Assembly: GCF_030297175.1 (NCBI RefSeq)
Contig: NZ_AP028070.1
Coordinates: forward strand, 930,001 to 994,000
Direction of reading: 5' to 3'
DNA from: Marinobacter sp. LA51
Lineage (GTDB): Bacteria > Pseudomonadota > Gammaproteobacteria > Pseudomonadales > Oleiphilaceae
Length of the DNA stretch: 64,000 bases
Within the stretch, counting starts at the first letter, position 1. Each line of letters opens with the position of its first letter. The translations under genes and the position numbers were made by a program. Under the pieces are notes generated by a model. The model did no database searches. It was not told where the DNA came from and saw only the letters and a list, made by a program, of their open reading frames with translations. Positions 28,842 to 38,051 of this stretch are shown in pieces.

Positions 28842-29729
28842 TTGTTAGAACAAATTCAGGCCGGCGTGATGTCGGTGTTCACCGATATTGCCTGGGGTGT
28901 TTGGGCCAGTTCGCTGTTTCTGCTGGTGCTGGGCGTGGTGTTGGGCTCCGTGGCCGGGCGCAGTGCGGCCCGGTTCATGGAACAGCGCAGCAGCCGGCAT
29001 CACACCGTGATGGTGCGCCGGCTGGTGTTTTACGTCATCGTGCTGTTGTTCGCCGTTGCCGCGCTACGAGAAGCCGGTTTCTCGCTGGATGTGGTGCTGG
29101 GTGCGGCCGGGATATTGACGGTGGCCATCGGTTTCGCCTCCCAGACCTCCGCCTCTAACATGATCAGCGGATTGTTCCTGTTGGTAGAAAAACCGTTTGA
29201 AATTGGTGATGTCATTGAGGCCGACGCCACCATCGGAGAGGTCATAGGCATCGACATGCTGAGCGTGAAACTGCGGACGCCGGACAACCTGTATGTCCGC
29301 ATCCCGAATGAAACCCTGATCAAAACCCGGGTAGTCAACCGGTCGCGGTTCCCCATTCGCCGGCTCGACCTGACCGTGGGTATTGCCTACGCTGAAGATG
29401 TAGCGCGAGTTGAGGCCCTGTTGCTGAAACTGGCCGAAAAGAACCCCGTTTGCCTGGAAGAGCCCAAGCCCTTTGTGCTGGTGACTGCATTTGGTCCGTC
29501 GTCGGTGGATCTGCAGTTTTCCTTTTGGGTGCCCAAGGACAAAGTGCTGGATGGCCGGAGCAGTATGATGGTGGCAATCAAACAGACACTGGATCGGGAC
29601 GGGATCGAGATTCCATTCCCACACACCAGTATCTACGCCGGCAGTCATTCTGAGCCGTTCCGGGTGCAGTTGCTGGGGCCGGAGACCACTGCTAACAAGG
29701 AACCGCTGGATGTCGACCAAGACCGTTGA
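28842..29729 (+). CDS. Small-conductance mechanosensitive channel (MscS family)
   Basis: The 295-residue inner-membrane protein has three helices (about 17-38, 58-80, 84-115) and the MscS beta and alpha/beta C-domains. The pore-lining helix and following conserved sequence ([21 protein letters not shown], then [12 protein letters not shown]) match the family, which opens under membrane tension to release osmolytes. The start is TTG at 28842 with GAGGGAG 8 bases upstream. It overlaps rimB by 20 bases and is the second gene of a six-gene operon. Confidence 0.9.
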   Translation: MLEQIQAGVMSVFTDIAWGVWASSLFLLVLGVVLGSVAGRSAARFMEQRSSRHHTVMVRRLVFYVIVLLFAVAALREAGFSLDVVLGAAGILTVAIGFASQTSASNMISGLFLLVEKPFEIGDVIEADATIGEVIGIDMLSVKLRTPDNLYVRIPNETLIKTRVVNRSRFPIRRLDLTVGIAYAEDVARVEALLLKLAEKNPVCLEEPKPFVLVTAFGPSSVDLQFSFWVPKDKVLDGRSSMMVAIKQTLDRDGIEIPFPHTSIYAGSHSEPFRVQLLGPETTANKEPLDVDQDR

Positions 29730-30207
29730 GATGATCAAGACAATCCCGCCGAAACCCAACGACAATAAGGTTGCCCTGGGCTGGCGGGAGTGGATTGCAC
29801 TGCCGGATCTGGATATTGGCCGGATCAAGGCGAAGGTAGATACCGGAGCCCGGACCTCGTGCCTGCATACCTTTCGCACTGAGCCATACACTACCAATGG
29901 CGAGCGCCGGGTTCGATTTTGGGTTCATCCGGTCCAGAACAACTTGCAGCAGGTGGTAGAGTGCGATGCCAAGGTGCTGGACGAACGTGACGTGTCGGAT
30001 TCCGGTGGCCACAGAGAATTGCGGTTAGTGATCGAAACCACGCTGGTGGTGGGTGATCAGAGCTGGCCGATTGAAATGACGTTGACCAACCGGGACTCCA
30101 TGCGATTCCGGATGCTACTAGGGCGCACCGCCATGGCCGGACGCTCCATGATTTACCCTGAAGCCTCTTATTTGGCCGGCGAGCCGGCGCTAAGGACCGA
30201 GAAATGA
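29710..30207 (+). CDS. rimB: RimB-type retropepsin-like peptidase (COG4067)
   Basis: This 165-residue protein of the family once called ATP-dependent zinc protease has a retropepsin-like active-site motif D44-T-G-A-R ([12 protein letters not shown]). Further family landmarks are the [13 protein letters not shown] strand and the LLGRTAM motif. In pseudomonads RimB is encoded with RimK and modulates its glutamate-ligase activity on ribosomal protein S6. The ATG at 29710 has AAGGA 8 bases upstream but overlaps mscS by 20 bases; an ATG at 29731 is the alternative. It overlaps rimK by four bases (ATGA). Confidence 0.87.
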   Translation: MSTKTVEMIKTIPPKPNDNKVALGWREWIALPDLDIGRIKAKVDTGARTSCLHTFRTEPYTTNGERRVRFWVHPVQNNLQQVVECDAKVLDERDVSDSGGHRELRLVIETTLVVGDQSWPIEMTLTNRDSMRFRMLLGRTAMAGRSMIYPEASYLAGEPALRTEK

Positions 30208-31112
30208 GAATAGCGGTGTTGTCGCGCAACAAGAATCTGTACTCCACCCGCCGTCTGGTGGAAGAGGGCATCAATCGGGGGCACGACGTGCGGGTGATTG
30301 ATTGCCTGCATTGCTCCATGAACATCACCTCGGCCAAGCCCCAGATCCATTACCACGAGGAAGTGCTGGAAGAGTACGACGTGGTTATTCCCCGGATTGG
30401 CGCCTCGGTGACCTTTTACGGTACGGCGGTATTGCGCCAGTTCGAAATGATGGGCGTTTTTCCCCTGAACGAGTCGGTGGCTATTACCCGTTCCCGGGAC
30501 AAACTGCGGTCATTGCAGTTGCTGGCTCGAAAAGGCGTGGGCATGCCGGTGACGGGCTTCGCCAATAAGCCGGATAACGTACCTGAGCTGCTCAAGATGG
30601 TGGGTGGTGCGCCGGTGGTCATCAAGCTCCTGCAGGGCACCCAGGGCATTGGTGTTGTACTGGCGGAAACCCGGAAGGCTGCGGAAAGCGTGATCGAGGC
30701 CTTCATGGGGCTGAAAGCCGACATCCTGGTGCAGGAATTCATCAAGGAGGCCGGCGGCGCCGATATTCGTTGCTTTGTCATCGGTGACAAGGTGATTGCC
30801 TCCATGAAGCGTCAGGGTGCGGAAGGTGAATTCCGTTCCAACCTGCACCGAGGTGGCAGTGCTTCTCTGGTGCGTATTACGCCCGAGGAAAGACGCACAG
30901 CAATTGCCGCTGCCAAGGCCATGGGTCTGAACGTGGCCGGCGTCGACCTGTTGCGATCGAGCCGCGGGCCGCTGGTGATGGAAGTGAATTCGTCACCGGG
31001 CCTGGAGGGCATTGAGAATGCGACTGGCAAGAACATCGCCGGCATGATCATCAACTGGACCGAAAAGAACCAGAAGCCCTGGAAAACCCGAACCAAGGGC
31101 GGGGGCGGCTAA
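30204..31112 (+). CDS. rimK: Ribosomal protein S6 glutamate ligase RimK
   Basis: The 302-residue ATP-grasp ligase adds glutamates to the C-terminus of ribosomal protein S6 and can make poly-alpha-glutamate. ATP-grasp landmarks are [36 protein letters not shown], and the metal-binding [14 protein letters not shown]. Size matches E. coli RimK (300). It overlaps rimB and lies one base before the aspartoacylase-like gene. RimA, present in the Pseudomonas rimABK cluster, is not seen here. Confidence 0.94.
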   Translation: MRIAVLSRNKNLYSTRRLVEEGINRGHDVRVIDCLHCSMNITSAKPQIHYHEEVLEEYDVVIPRIGASVTFYGTAVLRQFEMMGVFPLNESVAITRSRDKLRSLQLLARKGVGMPVTGFANKPDNVPELLKMVGGAPVVIKLLQGTQGIGVVLAETRKAAESVIEAFMGLKADILVQEFIKEAGGADIRCFVIGDKVIASMKRQGAEGEFRSNLHRGGSASLVRITPEERRTAIAAAKAMGLNVAGVDLLRSSRGPLVMEVNSSPGLEGIENATGKNIAGMIINWTEKNQKPWKTRTKGGGG

Positions 31113-31113
31113 G

Positions 31114-32175
31114 ATGGCAGCTCGTGCTCCGTTTGTCATTGCCGATTACGAAATAAAGGCCGGTACCCGAAAGACAGTCGAAGTGCCGGTCGCAAAGTTG
31201 TACACCCATACGCCACTGCACATTCCGGTGGAGGTAGTGCACGGCCGTCGTGCCGGGCCGGTGCTGATGGTGTGTGGGGCCATTCACGGCGATGAAATCA
31301 ACGGTGTGGAGATTGTTCGCCGCGTGTTGAAGAATTCCGCCCTGCGCCATCTGCGTGGCACCCTGGTGGCGGTTCCGATCGTGAACATCTTTGGCTTCGT
31401 GCAGCGCACTCGCTATCTGCCGGACCGTCGGGATCTGAACCGCTGTTTTCCGGGCACTGAATCCGGTTCGCTGGGTGGTCGCATCGCCTATCTGTTGCGC
31501 ACCCAGATCATGGAGAACGTGTCGCACATCATCGACCTGCACACCGGTGCGATTCATCGCTTCAACCTGCCCCAGATTCGGGCCGAGTTGAAGAACCCGG
31601 AAACCATTCGCATGGCTGAGGCCTTTGGCGCACCGATCATCATTAACGCTGGCCTGCGCGAGGGAAGTCTGCGGGCCTATGCGGATTCCCAGGACATCCC
31701 GGTTATCACCTTCGAGGGCGGTGAAGCCTTGAGGTTCGATGAGGTCGTTATCTCCAGCGGCGTGAAAGGCGTGATTCGCGTGATGCGGGAGCTGGAAATG
31801 ATTCCCGCCAAGAAAGGCCCGGGCGCCCCTAAGTCGCGCTCGGAAACTGCCGCCAACTCCCAGTGGGTGCGCACCGATATCGACGGCATCATGCGCCCGG
31901 TGGCGAGGTTGGGGCAGAGGGTCCGGAAAGGCCAGAAGCTGGCGATGGTGGCCGACCCGTTTGGCGAGTCAGAAAATGCGGTGCTGTCACCCTGTTCCGG
32001 CATTGTCATCTGCGTCAACAACCTGCCGCTGGTCAACGAAGGCGAGGCGATTTACCACATCGCACGCTTTGACGAGCTAGGTGAGGCCGAAGCCGCCATG
32101 AAGCATTTCCGTAGCAGTTATGAGTCGGATCTGGCCGATGATGTAGTGCCGGTGCACCCGTGGGACGAAAACTAG
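31114..32175 (+). CDS. Succinylglutamate desuccinylase/aspartoacylase-family metallohydrolase
   Basis: The 353-residue protein is an M14-like deacylase. Zinc ligands are visible as H58 and E61 in AIHGDEING and H143 in IIDLHTGAIHRF, with RRDLNRCFPG (about 105-114) binding the carboxylate and a later TFEGGE providing the probable catalytic Glu. The C-terminal 100 residues form a biotinyl/hybrid-motif-like barrel typical of COG3608. Substrate is unknown; next to RimK a role in removing or processing glutamyl or acyl modifications is conceivable but unproven. Confidence 0.88.
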   Translation: MAARAPFVIADYEIKAGTRKTVEVPVAKLYTHTPLHIPVEVVHGRRAGPVLMVCGAIHGDEINGVEIVRRVLKNSALRHLRGTLVAVPIVNIFGFVQRTRYLPDRRDLNRCFPGTESGSLGGRIAYLLRTQIMENVSHIIDLHTGAIHRFNLPQIRAELKNPETIRMAEAFGAPIIINAGLREGSLRAYADSQDIPVITFEGGEALRFDEVVISSGVKGVIRVMRELEMIPAKKGPGAPKSRSETAANSQWVRTDIDGIMRPVARLGQRVRKGQKLAMVADPFGESENAVLSPCSGIVICVNNLPLVNEGEAIYHIARFDELGEAEAAMKHFRSSYESDLADDVVPVHPWDEN

Positions 32176-32194
32176 AAATGACGGGAGGCTAGCG

Positions 32195-32620
32195 ATGATC
32201 TGGGACCAGACATTTATTGACCTGGAGCCCCTGCCAAGGGGGTTCAACCTGGTAACTAATGAAGTTCTGGCCCGGGCGCCCAACCTGAGCAACTGCGAGG
32301 TGGGGCTATTGCACCTGTTTATCCAACATACCTCGGCGTCGCTAGCGGTTAACGAAAATGCTGATCCGGATGTCCGCGGCGATCTTGAACGGCATTTCAA
32401 CGTTATGGTTCCCGAGAATGCGCCCCACTATCAGCATGTGCTGGAAGGGCCGGATGACATGCCGGCGCACATCAAAAGCATCCTCATAGGCCCCTCCCTG
32501 ACCCTGCCGGTCAATCATGGTCGGCTGGCCCTGGGCACCTGGCAGGGCATCTATCTGTGCGAGCACCGGGACCACGCCGGTGGCCGTCGCCTGGTCGCAA
32601 CCCTGCAGGGGCGATGGTAA
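32195..32620 (+). CDS. yjbQ: YjbQ/UPF0047 family protein
   Basis: The 141-residue protein belongs to UPF0047 (COG0432). Family signatures are HTSASLAVNENADPDVRGDLE, the DDMPAHIKSIL helix and GTWQGIYLCEHRD, contributing His and Cys/Glu residues to a putative active site of the trimer. E. coli YjbQ can replace thiamin-phosphate synthase when overproduced, but its normal job is unclear. It is 19 bases after the aspartoacylase-like gene and ends the operon. Confidence 0.92.
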   Translation: MIWDQTFIDLEPLPRGFNLVTNEVLARAPNLSNCEVGLLHLFIQHTSASLAVNENADPDVRGDLERHFNVMVPENAPHYQHVLEGPDDMPAHIKSILIGPSLTLPVNHGRLALGTWQGIYLCEHRDHAGGRRLVATLQGRW

Positions 32621-32681
32621 ATCCCCGGCCTCGCCTTCCCGCCTTACGAGTCTGCCAATCCGTTCTACACTGAGTGTGAGT

Positions 32682-32723
32682 TTCCACCCATTGCCCGAAA
32701 ATTATGGGTGGAAGTTCACCCAT
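32682..32723 (+). promoter_or_regulatory. Triple CACCCAT inverted/direct repeat, candidate enhancer for DctD-like activator
   Basis: TTCCACCCAT (32682-32691) and its exact complement ATGGGTGGAA (32704-32713) form a 10-bp palindrome with a 12-base centre; a third CACCCAT follows at 32717-32723. The array ends about 60 bases before a sigma-54 core, the usual position of NtrC/DctD activator sites. Confidence 0.55.
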
Positions 32724-32785
32724 TTCCGAGCAGGGATTGCCCAGTGCATTTCGTATTGCATTGGTTTGAAACGATTTTTTCGAAC

Positions 32786-32801
32786 TGGTCTGCTCCTTGC
32801 T
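32786..32801 (+). promoter_or_regulatory. Sigma-54 promoter candidate for the TAXI transporter
   Basis: TGGTCTGCTCCTTGCT has the invariant GG and GC ten bases apart and a full TTGCT -12 element; the -24 side is TGG-TCTG against consensus TGG-CACG. Predicted start is near 32812, about 68 bases before the first gene. The nearby dctD-like activator supports it. Confidence 0.6.
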
Positions 32802-32879
32802 CCTTAGCCTGAAGCCGTTGGTCTTTCTGATGGCTCTAATAAGCACCCAACAAACAAAATGAAACGGGGAGCATCCTCT

Positions 32880-33860
32880 ATGAAGACCCAAGCCGTAATG
32901 GCGGCCGCGTTCGCCTCCACTCTCGTTGTTGCACCAACCGCATTTGCGCAAGACCGTTCCGGATGGCCGGAAAGCTTCACCGTTGGTACCGCCAGTCAGG
33001 GCGGCACTTATTTCGCTTATGGCTCGGGTTGGGCCAACTTTGTTGCGGAGAACCTGGGTGTATCTGGCGGTGCTGAAATCACCGGCGGCCCGATGCAGAA
33101 TATGGCCCTGGTACACACCGGCGACCTGAAATTCGGCCTGACTACCATGGGCCCTGCTCGTGAGTCCATGGAGGGCAAAAGTCCACTGGCACCGGGCATG
33201 AATATGGACAACGTCTGCGCCATGTTCCCGATGTACGAGACACCGTTCTCGGTGACCGCACTGACCAGCTCCGGCATTACCTCCATCGACGAGATTCCGG
33301 ATGGTGCCACCATCGGTTTCGGCCCTGCCGGTTCCACCTCCGATACCTATTTCCCACGTATGATGGAAACCCTGGGTGTAAACTTCGAGCGCCGCAATGG
33401 CAGCTGGTCTGACCTGGGTGGTCAGCTCCAGGATGGCCTGATTGATGTGGTGGCCTTCGCCGCGGGTATTCCGATCCCCGCGGTCAGTCAGCTGGAAGTG
33501 CAGACCGACGTCAACATCATTGGCATGAACGACGCCGAGGCCAAGAAGATCACTGAAAACTTCCCGGTCTCTGAGTTCACTATTCCGGCCGATACTTATC
33601 AGTCCCTGAACGAGTCCTCTCGCGTGGTGTCCATGTGGAACTTCGCCATGGTGAACTGCGACATGCCGGAGAGCTTCGTGTACGAAATCACCAAGCTGAC
33701 CATGGAGAACAACGACAAGATGGTCTCCATCCACAAGGCAGCTCGTAACTCGGTTCCTGAGAACTACAGCAAGAACAACGTACTGCCCTGGCATCCGGGC
33801 GCCGCTCGCTGGTTCAATGAGAACGGCTACCCGATCGAAGACGGCAGCATCAAGCAGTAA
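32880..33860 (+). CDS. TAXI-family TRAP transporter solute-binding protein
   Basis: This 326-residue periplasmic receptor has a signal peptide ending near A23 (AFA-QD) and the TAXI-type opening VGTASQGGTYFAYGSGWA. TAXI binding proteins pair with fused TRAP permeases and bind organic acids such as glutamate, 2-oxoglutarate or C4-dicarboxylates; the ligand here cannot be told from sequence. The ATG at 32880 is preferred over one 7 codons earlier because GGGGAG lies 8 bases before it. The permease follows after a hairpin-rich 91-base gap. Confidence 0.92.
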   Translation: MKTQAVMAAAFASTLVVAPTAFAQDRSGWPESFTVGTASQGGTYFAYGSGWANFVAENLGVSGGAEITGGPMQNMALVHTGDLKFGLTTMGPARESMEGKSPLAPGMNMDNVCAMFPMYETPFSVTALTSSGITSIDEIPDGATIGFGPAGSTSDTYFPRMMETLGVNFERRNGSWSDLGGQLQDGLIDVVAFAAGIPIPAVSQLEVQTDVNIIGMNDAEAKKITENFPVSEFTIPADTYQSLNESSRVVSMWNFAMVNCDMPESFVYEITKLTMENNDKMVSIHKAARNSVPENYSKNNVLPWHPGAARWFNENGYPIEDGSIKQ

Positions 33861-33871
33861 CCATCGCCGAC

Positions 33872-33925
33872 AGGGCGGACCGCGCTGGCGGCCCGCCCTG
33901 GATGCCGTTGGCCTCAGGCCAACGA
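33872..33925 (+). other. Tandem hairpins between binding protein and permease genes
   Basis: First hairpin: CAGGGCGG/CCGCCCTG (33872-33879, 33894-33901), extended inside by CCGC/GCGG. Second: CGTTGGCC/GGCCAACG (33907-33914, 33918-33925) with a 3-base loop. Without T-tracts they more likely block 3' exonucleases and raise binding-protein mRNA over permease mRNA. Confidence 0.6.
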
Positions 33926-33951
33926 CAGCTTTCCTGTAAGCAGGGTTTATC

Positions 33952-36147
33952 ATGACCACAGAACACACTTCCAAAACCGACCACCCCCAGTCTGCCGACA
34001 CCGCCATGCCTGAAGACGATCATATTCTGGCGCACGATGTGGACGAGGAGCCGGCTGAGGCCAACCGCCGACTATTTAAAGGCGGCCTCCTGAAATTCGT
34101 AACGCTGCTGGCTATTGCCTATTCAGCGTTCCATCTGTACACCCTGAACATTGCTCCGCTGGAAACCTGGTCGTTCCGGATTGTCCACATTGCCGGTGCC
34201 CTGGTACTGGGCTTCATGTTGTTTGCCGGCGCCCGATTTGTTTCCGCAGAAGAAGGTTCGGCCCGCCATCGCTGGACCACCTGGTTCGCTGCGGCAGCGC
34301 TACTGCCTGCACTGTACGCGTTGTACCAGACGTTTTCGTTCTATCAGCTGGTGCAGGGTGGAACCCCGCGGATTCCGGTGGAACTGGAAACCTGGCATTT
34401 TGGCTGGCCTCTGCTGGCGGCCACCGGACTCGGTATCATTATGTCCTGGTTCCACCAGCGCGAGCGCTCCCTGTTCAGCGTGCCTGATCTGGTGCTGATC
34501 GTGTGCTCCATTGCCGTCGCGGCCTATTTTCTGGTGGTCTATAACACCTCCATGCGCATGTCCACGGGCACCTCGTTTGCGCCCATCGGCATCTCGTTTG
34601 CAGCCATTGCGGGTACCGCGCTGATCATGGAACTCACCCGGCGGGTGGCCGGGCTGGCCCTGGTAGTCATCGGCCTGGTCTTTCTCGTGTATGTCTTTGC
34701 CGGGCCCTATCTGCCTGGGTTCCTGGGTTATCCCGGGCTGTCGGTCCAGCGGTTCTTCAGCCAGGTCTATACCGACGCTGGCATCCTCGGCCCGACCACG
34801 GCGGTATCGTCTACCTACATCATCCTGTTCATCATTTTTGCAGCCTTTCTGCAGGCCTCGAAAGTGGGTGACTACTTCGTCAACTTCGCCTTTGCCGCCG
34901 CCGGCCGCTCCCGTGGTGGTCCGGCCAAGGTTGCCATCTTTGCCTCGGGCCTGATGGGCATGATCAACGGTACCAGTGCCGGTAACGTGGTATCGACCGG
35001 GTCGCTGACCATTCCGCTGATGAAGAAGGTGGGCTACAGCAAGAAATCCGCCGGCGCGGTGGAAGCAGCCGCCTCAACCGGTGGCCAGATCATGCCGCCG
35101 ATCATGGGCGCAGGTGCGTTCATCATGGCCGAGATTACCGGCATTCCGTACACCGAAATTGCTATTGCCGCGATCATCCCGGCCATTCTGTATTTCGCGT
35201 CGGTGTACTTCATGGTGGATTTTGAAGCCAAGAAGCTGGGCATGCGCGGCATGCGCGAGGACGAGCTGCCGAACCTGAAGCGGCTGGCAAAACAGGCCTA
35301 CCTGTTTATTCCGATTGTGATCCTGATCGTGGCCCTGTTCCAGGGTTACTCGGTGATTCGGGCCGGTACCCTGGCGACCGTGTCTGCTGCCGTAGTGAGC
35401 TGGATATCGCCTCACAAGATGGGCCTGAAGTCCATCCTCAGGGCCTTTGAGATTGCGTCCTACATGGCGGTCCAGATCATTGTTGTGTGTGCTGCCGCCG
35501 GCATTATCGTTGGCGTTATCTCCCTGACCGGGGTTGGCGCGCGCTTCTCGGTGCTGCTGTTGGATGTGGCTGCTGCCAGTAACCTGCTGGCGCTGATCTT
35601 TGCCATGTTCATCTCGATTCTGCTGGGTATGGGCATGCCGACCACGGCCGCCTACGCCGTGGCAGCGTCGGTGGTGGCGCCGGGTCTGGTCCAGTTGGGC
35701 ATTGAACCGCTCACTGCGCACTTCTTCGTGTTCTACTTTGCTGTGGTGTCGGCGATCACCCCACCGGTGGCGCTGGCTTCCTACGCGGCGGCCGGTATCT
35801 CCGGTGCCAACGCCATGGAAACCTCGGTAGCCTCGTTCCGTATCGGTATTGCTGCGTTCATCGTGCCATTCATGTTCTTCTACAACAGTGCGCTGTTGAT
35901 GGACGCGACCTGGTTCGAGATTGCCCGGGCCCTGGTGACCGCCACCTTCGGCGTGTACATGTTGTCCGGTGGTGTGCTGGGCTGGTTTGCCCGGGTGTCG
36001 GCGCCCTGGATTACCCGCGTACTGCTCATCGTCGCCGCATTGATGATGATTGAAGGCGGAATCTGGACCGATCTGGCCGGTATTGGTCTCGCCATCGTGG
36101 CGTTTCTGATGCAGCGCCAGCGCGCTGTTGGGATGGCGCCGGCCTGA
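33952..36147 (+). CDS. TRAP transporter fused permease (DctQM)
   Basis: The 731-residue inner-membrane protein fuses the small DctQ-like and large DctM-like subunits, as is normal for TAXI systems. The first ~250 residues hold a soluble acidic N-tail and the Q-type helices. The M domain has the conserved GLMGMINGTSAGNVV and STGGQIMPPIMGAGAFIMAE segments and the later LGMGMPTTAAY loop that bind sodium and substrate. It should import its substrate with sodium symport. AGGG precedes the ATG by 7 bases. It ends 95 bases before the dctB-like gene. Confidence 0.93.
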   Translation: MTTEHTSKTDHPQSADTAMPEDDHILAHDVDEEPAEANRRLFKGGLLKFVTLLAIAYSAFHLYTLNIAPLETWSFRIVHIAGALVLGFMLFAGARFVSAEEGSARHRWTTWFAAAALLPALYALYQTFSFYQLVQGGTPRIPVELETWHFGWPLLAATGLGIIMSWFHQRERSLFSVPDLVLIVCSIAVAAYFLVVYNTSMRMSTGTSFAPIGISFAAIAGTALIMELTRRVAGLALVVIGLVFLVYVFAGPYLPGFLGYPGLSVQRFFSQVYTDAGILGPTTAVSSTYIILFIIFAAFLQASKVGDYFVNFAFAAAGRSRGGPAKVAIFASGLMGMINGTSAGNVVSTGSLTIPLMKKVGYSKKSAGAVEAAASTGGQIMPPIMGAGAFIMAEITGIPYTEIAIAAIIPAILYFASVYFMVDFEAKKLGMRGMREDELPNLKRLAKQAYLFIPIVILIVALFQGYSVIRAGTLATVSAAVVSWISPHKMGLKSILRAFEIASYMAVQIIVVCAAAGIIVGVISLTGVGARFSVLLLDVAAASNLLALIFAMFISILLGMGMPTTAAYAVAASVVAPGLVQLGIEPLTAHFFVFYFAVVSAITPPVALASYAAAGISGANAMETSVASFRIGIAAFIVPFMFFYNSALLMDATWFEIARALVTATFGVYMLSGGVLGWFARVSAPWITRVLLIVAALMMIEGGIWTDLAGIGLAIVAFLMQRQRAVGMAPA

Positions 36148-36242
36148 CGGTTGGCCCGGAGCGGGCTGGGCAGACGCATTCACTGCGGTTGTTCGGCCCG
36201 GTTCCGGGCGCTACCCTAGCGGCTTTTGCAGGAACCGGCCCT

Positions 36243-38051
36243 ATGCCCTACCGGATTGGTGCGATCGCACTGCTTGTTCTGACCCTATTACTGGCCTGGA
36301 CCCTTGGCGGCTGGGTGGGCTACCGCGAGGTCGAACAGGAAAGCCTCGAAGAATCTTTTCGTTATCGCCAGCTGGTGGCCAATGAGCTGAACCGCTACCT
36401 GCCGATCCCTGAACTGATGGCCGAGCACCCACTATTGGAAGAGGCGCTGCGCCAACCTGACAACCCGGAGCTGATCCTGCTGGCCAACGAGGAAATGCAG
36501 CGAATGGCCACCATTGTCGGCAGTTCCGATGTCTATCTGATGGATACTTCCGGCCTGACCATCGCCGCCAATAACTACCAGCAGAACGACAGTTTTGTCG
36601 GTCGCAATTTTTCCTTTCGTCCGTACTTCTCCGAGGCCCTGGCAACCGGTGATTCCGCGGTCTATTTTGCCCTGGGTTTGATGTCTGGGGTGCGCGGCCT
36701 GTATTTCTCTCATCCGATCCGGGGCACGGAAGGAAAGGTTCTGGGTGTTATTGCGGTGAAAGTCCTGGTGCACGAGCTGGAATCCCAGTGGCACCGGCCG
36801 GCGTCTCTGACCGAGGCGGAAATGGTGGTGCTGGATCCATCCGGTATCAGCTTTCTGGCCAGCAAATCACGTTGGCTTTACCGGGACTTCCAACCCGATG
36901 CCGAGATGGGGGCAACGGAGCGCCAGCGCTACCCCAACCGGGAACTGGCGCCGATCCAGTTTGAACCGCTGGGGCGGCCCTGGGGGCTGTCCGAACAGTC
37001 CAGCAAAATCCGGATCCTCGGGGATGGGCACAAGGGGGACTACCTCAGTGTTCGCACCGAGTTGCCTCGGCTGGACTGGACCCTGCAGGTGATGGTCAGT
37101 ACCCAGCCGGTGGTCTGGATGCGGCTGGCTTTCGTGGGTGGCGGTTTGGCGGTCTTCTTCGGGGGGCTGCTGACCTGGCTGTATCTGCGCGAGCGCTACC
37201 GCCGGGAGGCGGAACTGGCGCTGCGGGGCGAGCAGCTGGAGCGCAGCGTGGCCGAGCGCACGGTGGATCTGGAACGCTCCAATGAAAAGCTGCTGGAAGA
37301 AATTCAGGAACGTGAGCGCACCCAGACCGAGCTGCGGGAAACCCAGCAAGAGCTGATTCAGGCCGCCAAGCTGGCGGTTCTGGGGCAGATGTCGGCGGGC
37401 CTGAACCATGAAATGAACCAGCCGTTGACCGCCATTCAGACCTACGCCCGCAACAGCCGCAAGTTTCTGGACAAGGGCGCCACCGAGATGGTGGATGCCA
37501 ATCTGCAGGAGATCGTCAGCCTGTGTGACAAGATGTCCGAGCTGACCCGGCAGTTCAAGGTGTTTGCCCGCAAGTCCGAAGGTCCGCCGTCGGTGGTGGA
37601 TCTGTGTCAGCCTATGGATGCCGCACTCAAAATCATCAAAGCCCAGACCAGCAGCGGCGGTGTCGAAATCCACTGGCATCGGCCAGAGCAGCCGGTCTTG
37701 TGCCACGGCGACCTGATCCGCATTGAACAGGTGATGGTTAACCTCCTGGCCAACGCGGTACAGGCGGTTGAAGATCGGGAGCAACCCCGGATCAGCATCG
37801 ATATCAAGGACCGGGGTGAGCATTGGCAATGTGTGGTGCGGGATAACGGTTCCGGTCTGCCCGGCAACAGCGAGCAGATATTCGAGCCTTTCTTCACCAC
37901 CAAGTCCGTCAAGCAGGGGCTTGGGCTCGGTTTGTCCATCTCGCGCCAGATTGTTGATGCCCTGGGTGGTCGGTTGACCGGGAACAACCGGACCGACGGC
38001 CCTGGCGCGGAGTTTGTGTTGACCCTGAAAAAACGGGAGACCATGGAATGA
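36243..38051 (+). CDS. dctB: DctB-like sensor histidine kinase
   Basis: The 602-residue kinase has a first helix (about 5-25), a double-Cache/PAS-like periplasmic domain (about 30-285), a second helix (about 293-314) and a coiled coil. The HisKA domain follows with H389 in LNHEMNQPLTAIQTYARN, the DctB-type H-box, and a catalytic domain with N-box (LLANAVQAVED), DNGSGLP and GLGLGLSIS. The ATG at 36243 has AGGAA 8 bases upstream and starts the signal-anchor; a TTG upstream is less likely. It overlaps dctD by four bases. It probably senses the substrate carried by the adjacent transporter. Confidence 0.9.
   Translation: MPYRIGAIALLVLTLLLAWTLGGWVGYREVEQESLEESFRYRQLVANELNRYLPIPELMAEHPLLEEALRQPDNPELILLANEEMQRMATIVGSSDVYLMDTSGLTIAANNYQQNDSFVGRNFSFRPYFSEALATGDSAVYFALGLMSGVRGLYFSHPIRGTEGKVLGVIAVKVLVHELESQWHRPASLTEAEMVVLDPSGISFLASKSRWLYRDFQPDAEMGATERQRYPNRELAPIQFEPLGRPWGLSEQSSKIRILGDGHKGDYLSVRTELPRLDWTLQVMVSTQPVVWMRLAFVGGGLAVFFGGLLTWLYLRERYRREAELALRGEQLERSVAERTVDLERSNEKLLEEIQERERTQTELRETQQELIQAAKLAVLGQMSAGLNHEMNQPLTAIQTYARNSRKFLDKGATEMVDANLQEIVSLCDKMSELTRQFKVFARKSEGPPSVVDLCQPMDAALKIIKAQTSSGGVEIHWHRPEQPVLCHGDLIRIEQVMVNLLANAVQAVEDREQPRISIDIKDRGEHWQCVVRDNGSGLPGNSEQIFEPFFTTKSVKQGLGLGLSISRQIVDALGGRLTGNNRTDGPGAEFVLTLKKRETME

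Noticed and set aside
32511..34007. 498-codon reverse frame across yjbQ, the TAXI gene and the permease start
   Set aside because: It crosses three genuine forward features and the sigma-54 region; composition is that of a shadow frame.
35074..36183. 369-codon reverse frame under the TRAP permease
   Set aside because: His/Gln/Arg-rich antisense of a membrane protein gene, no motif.
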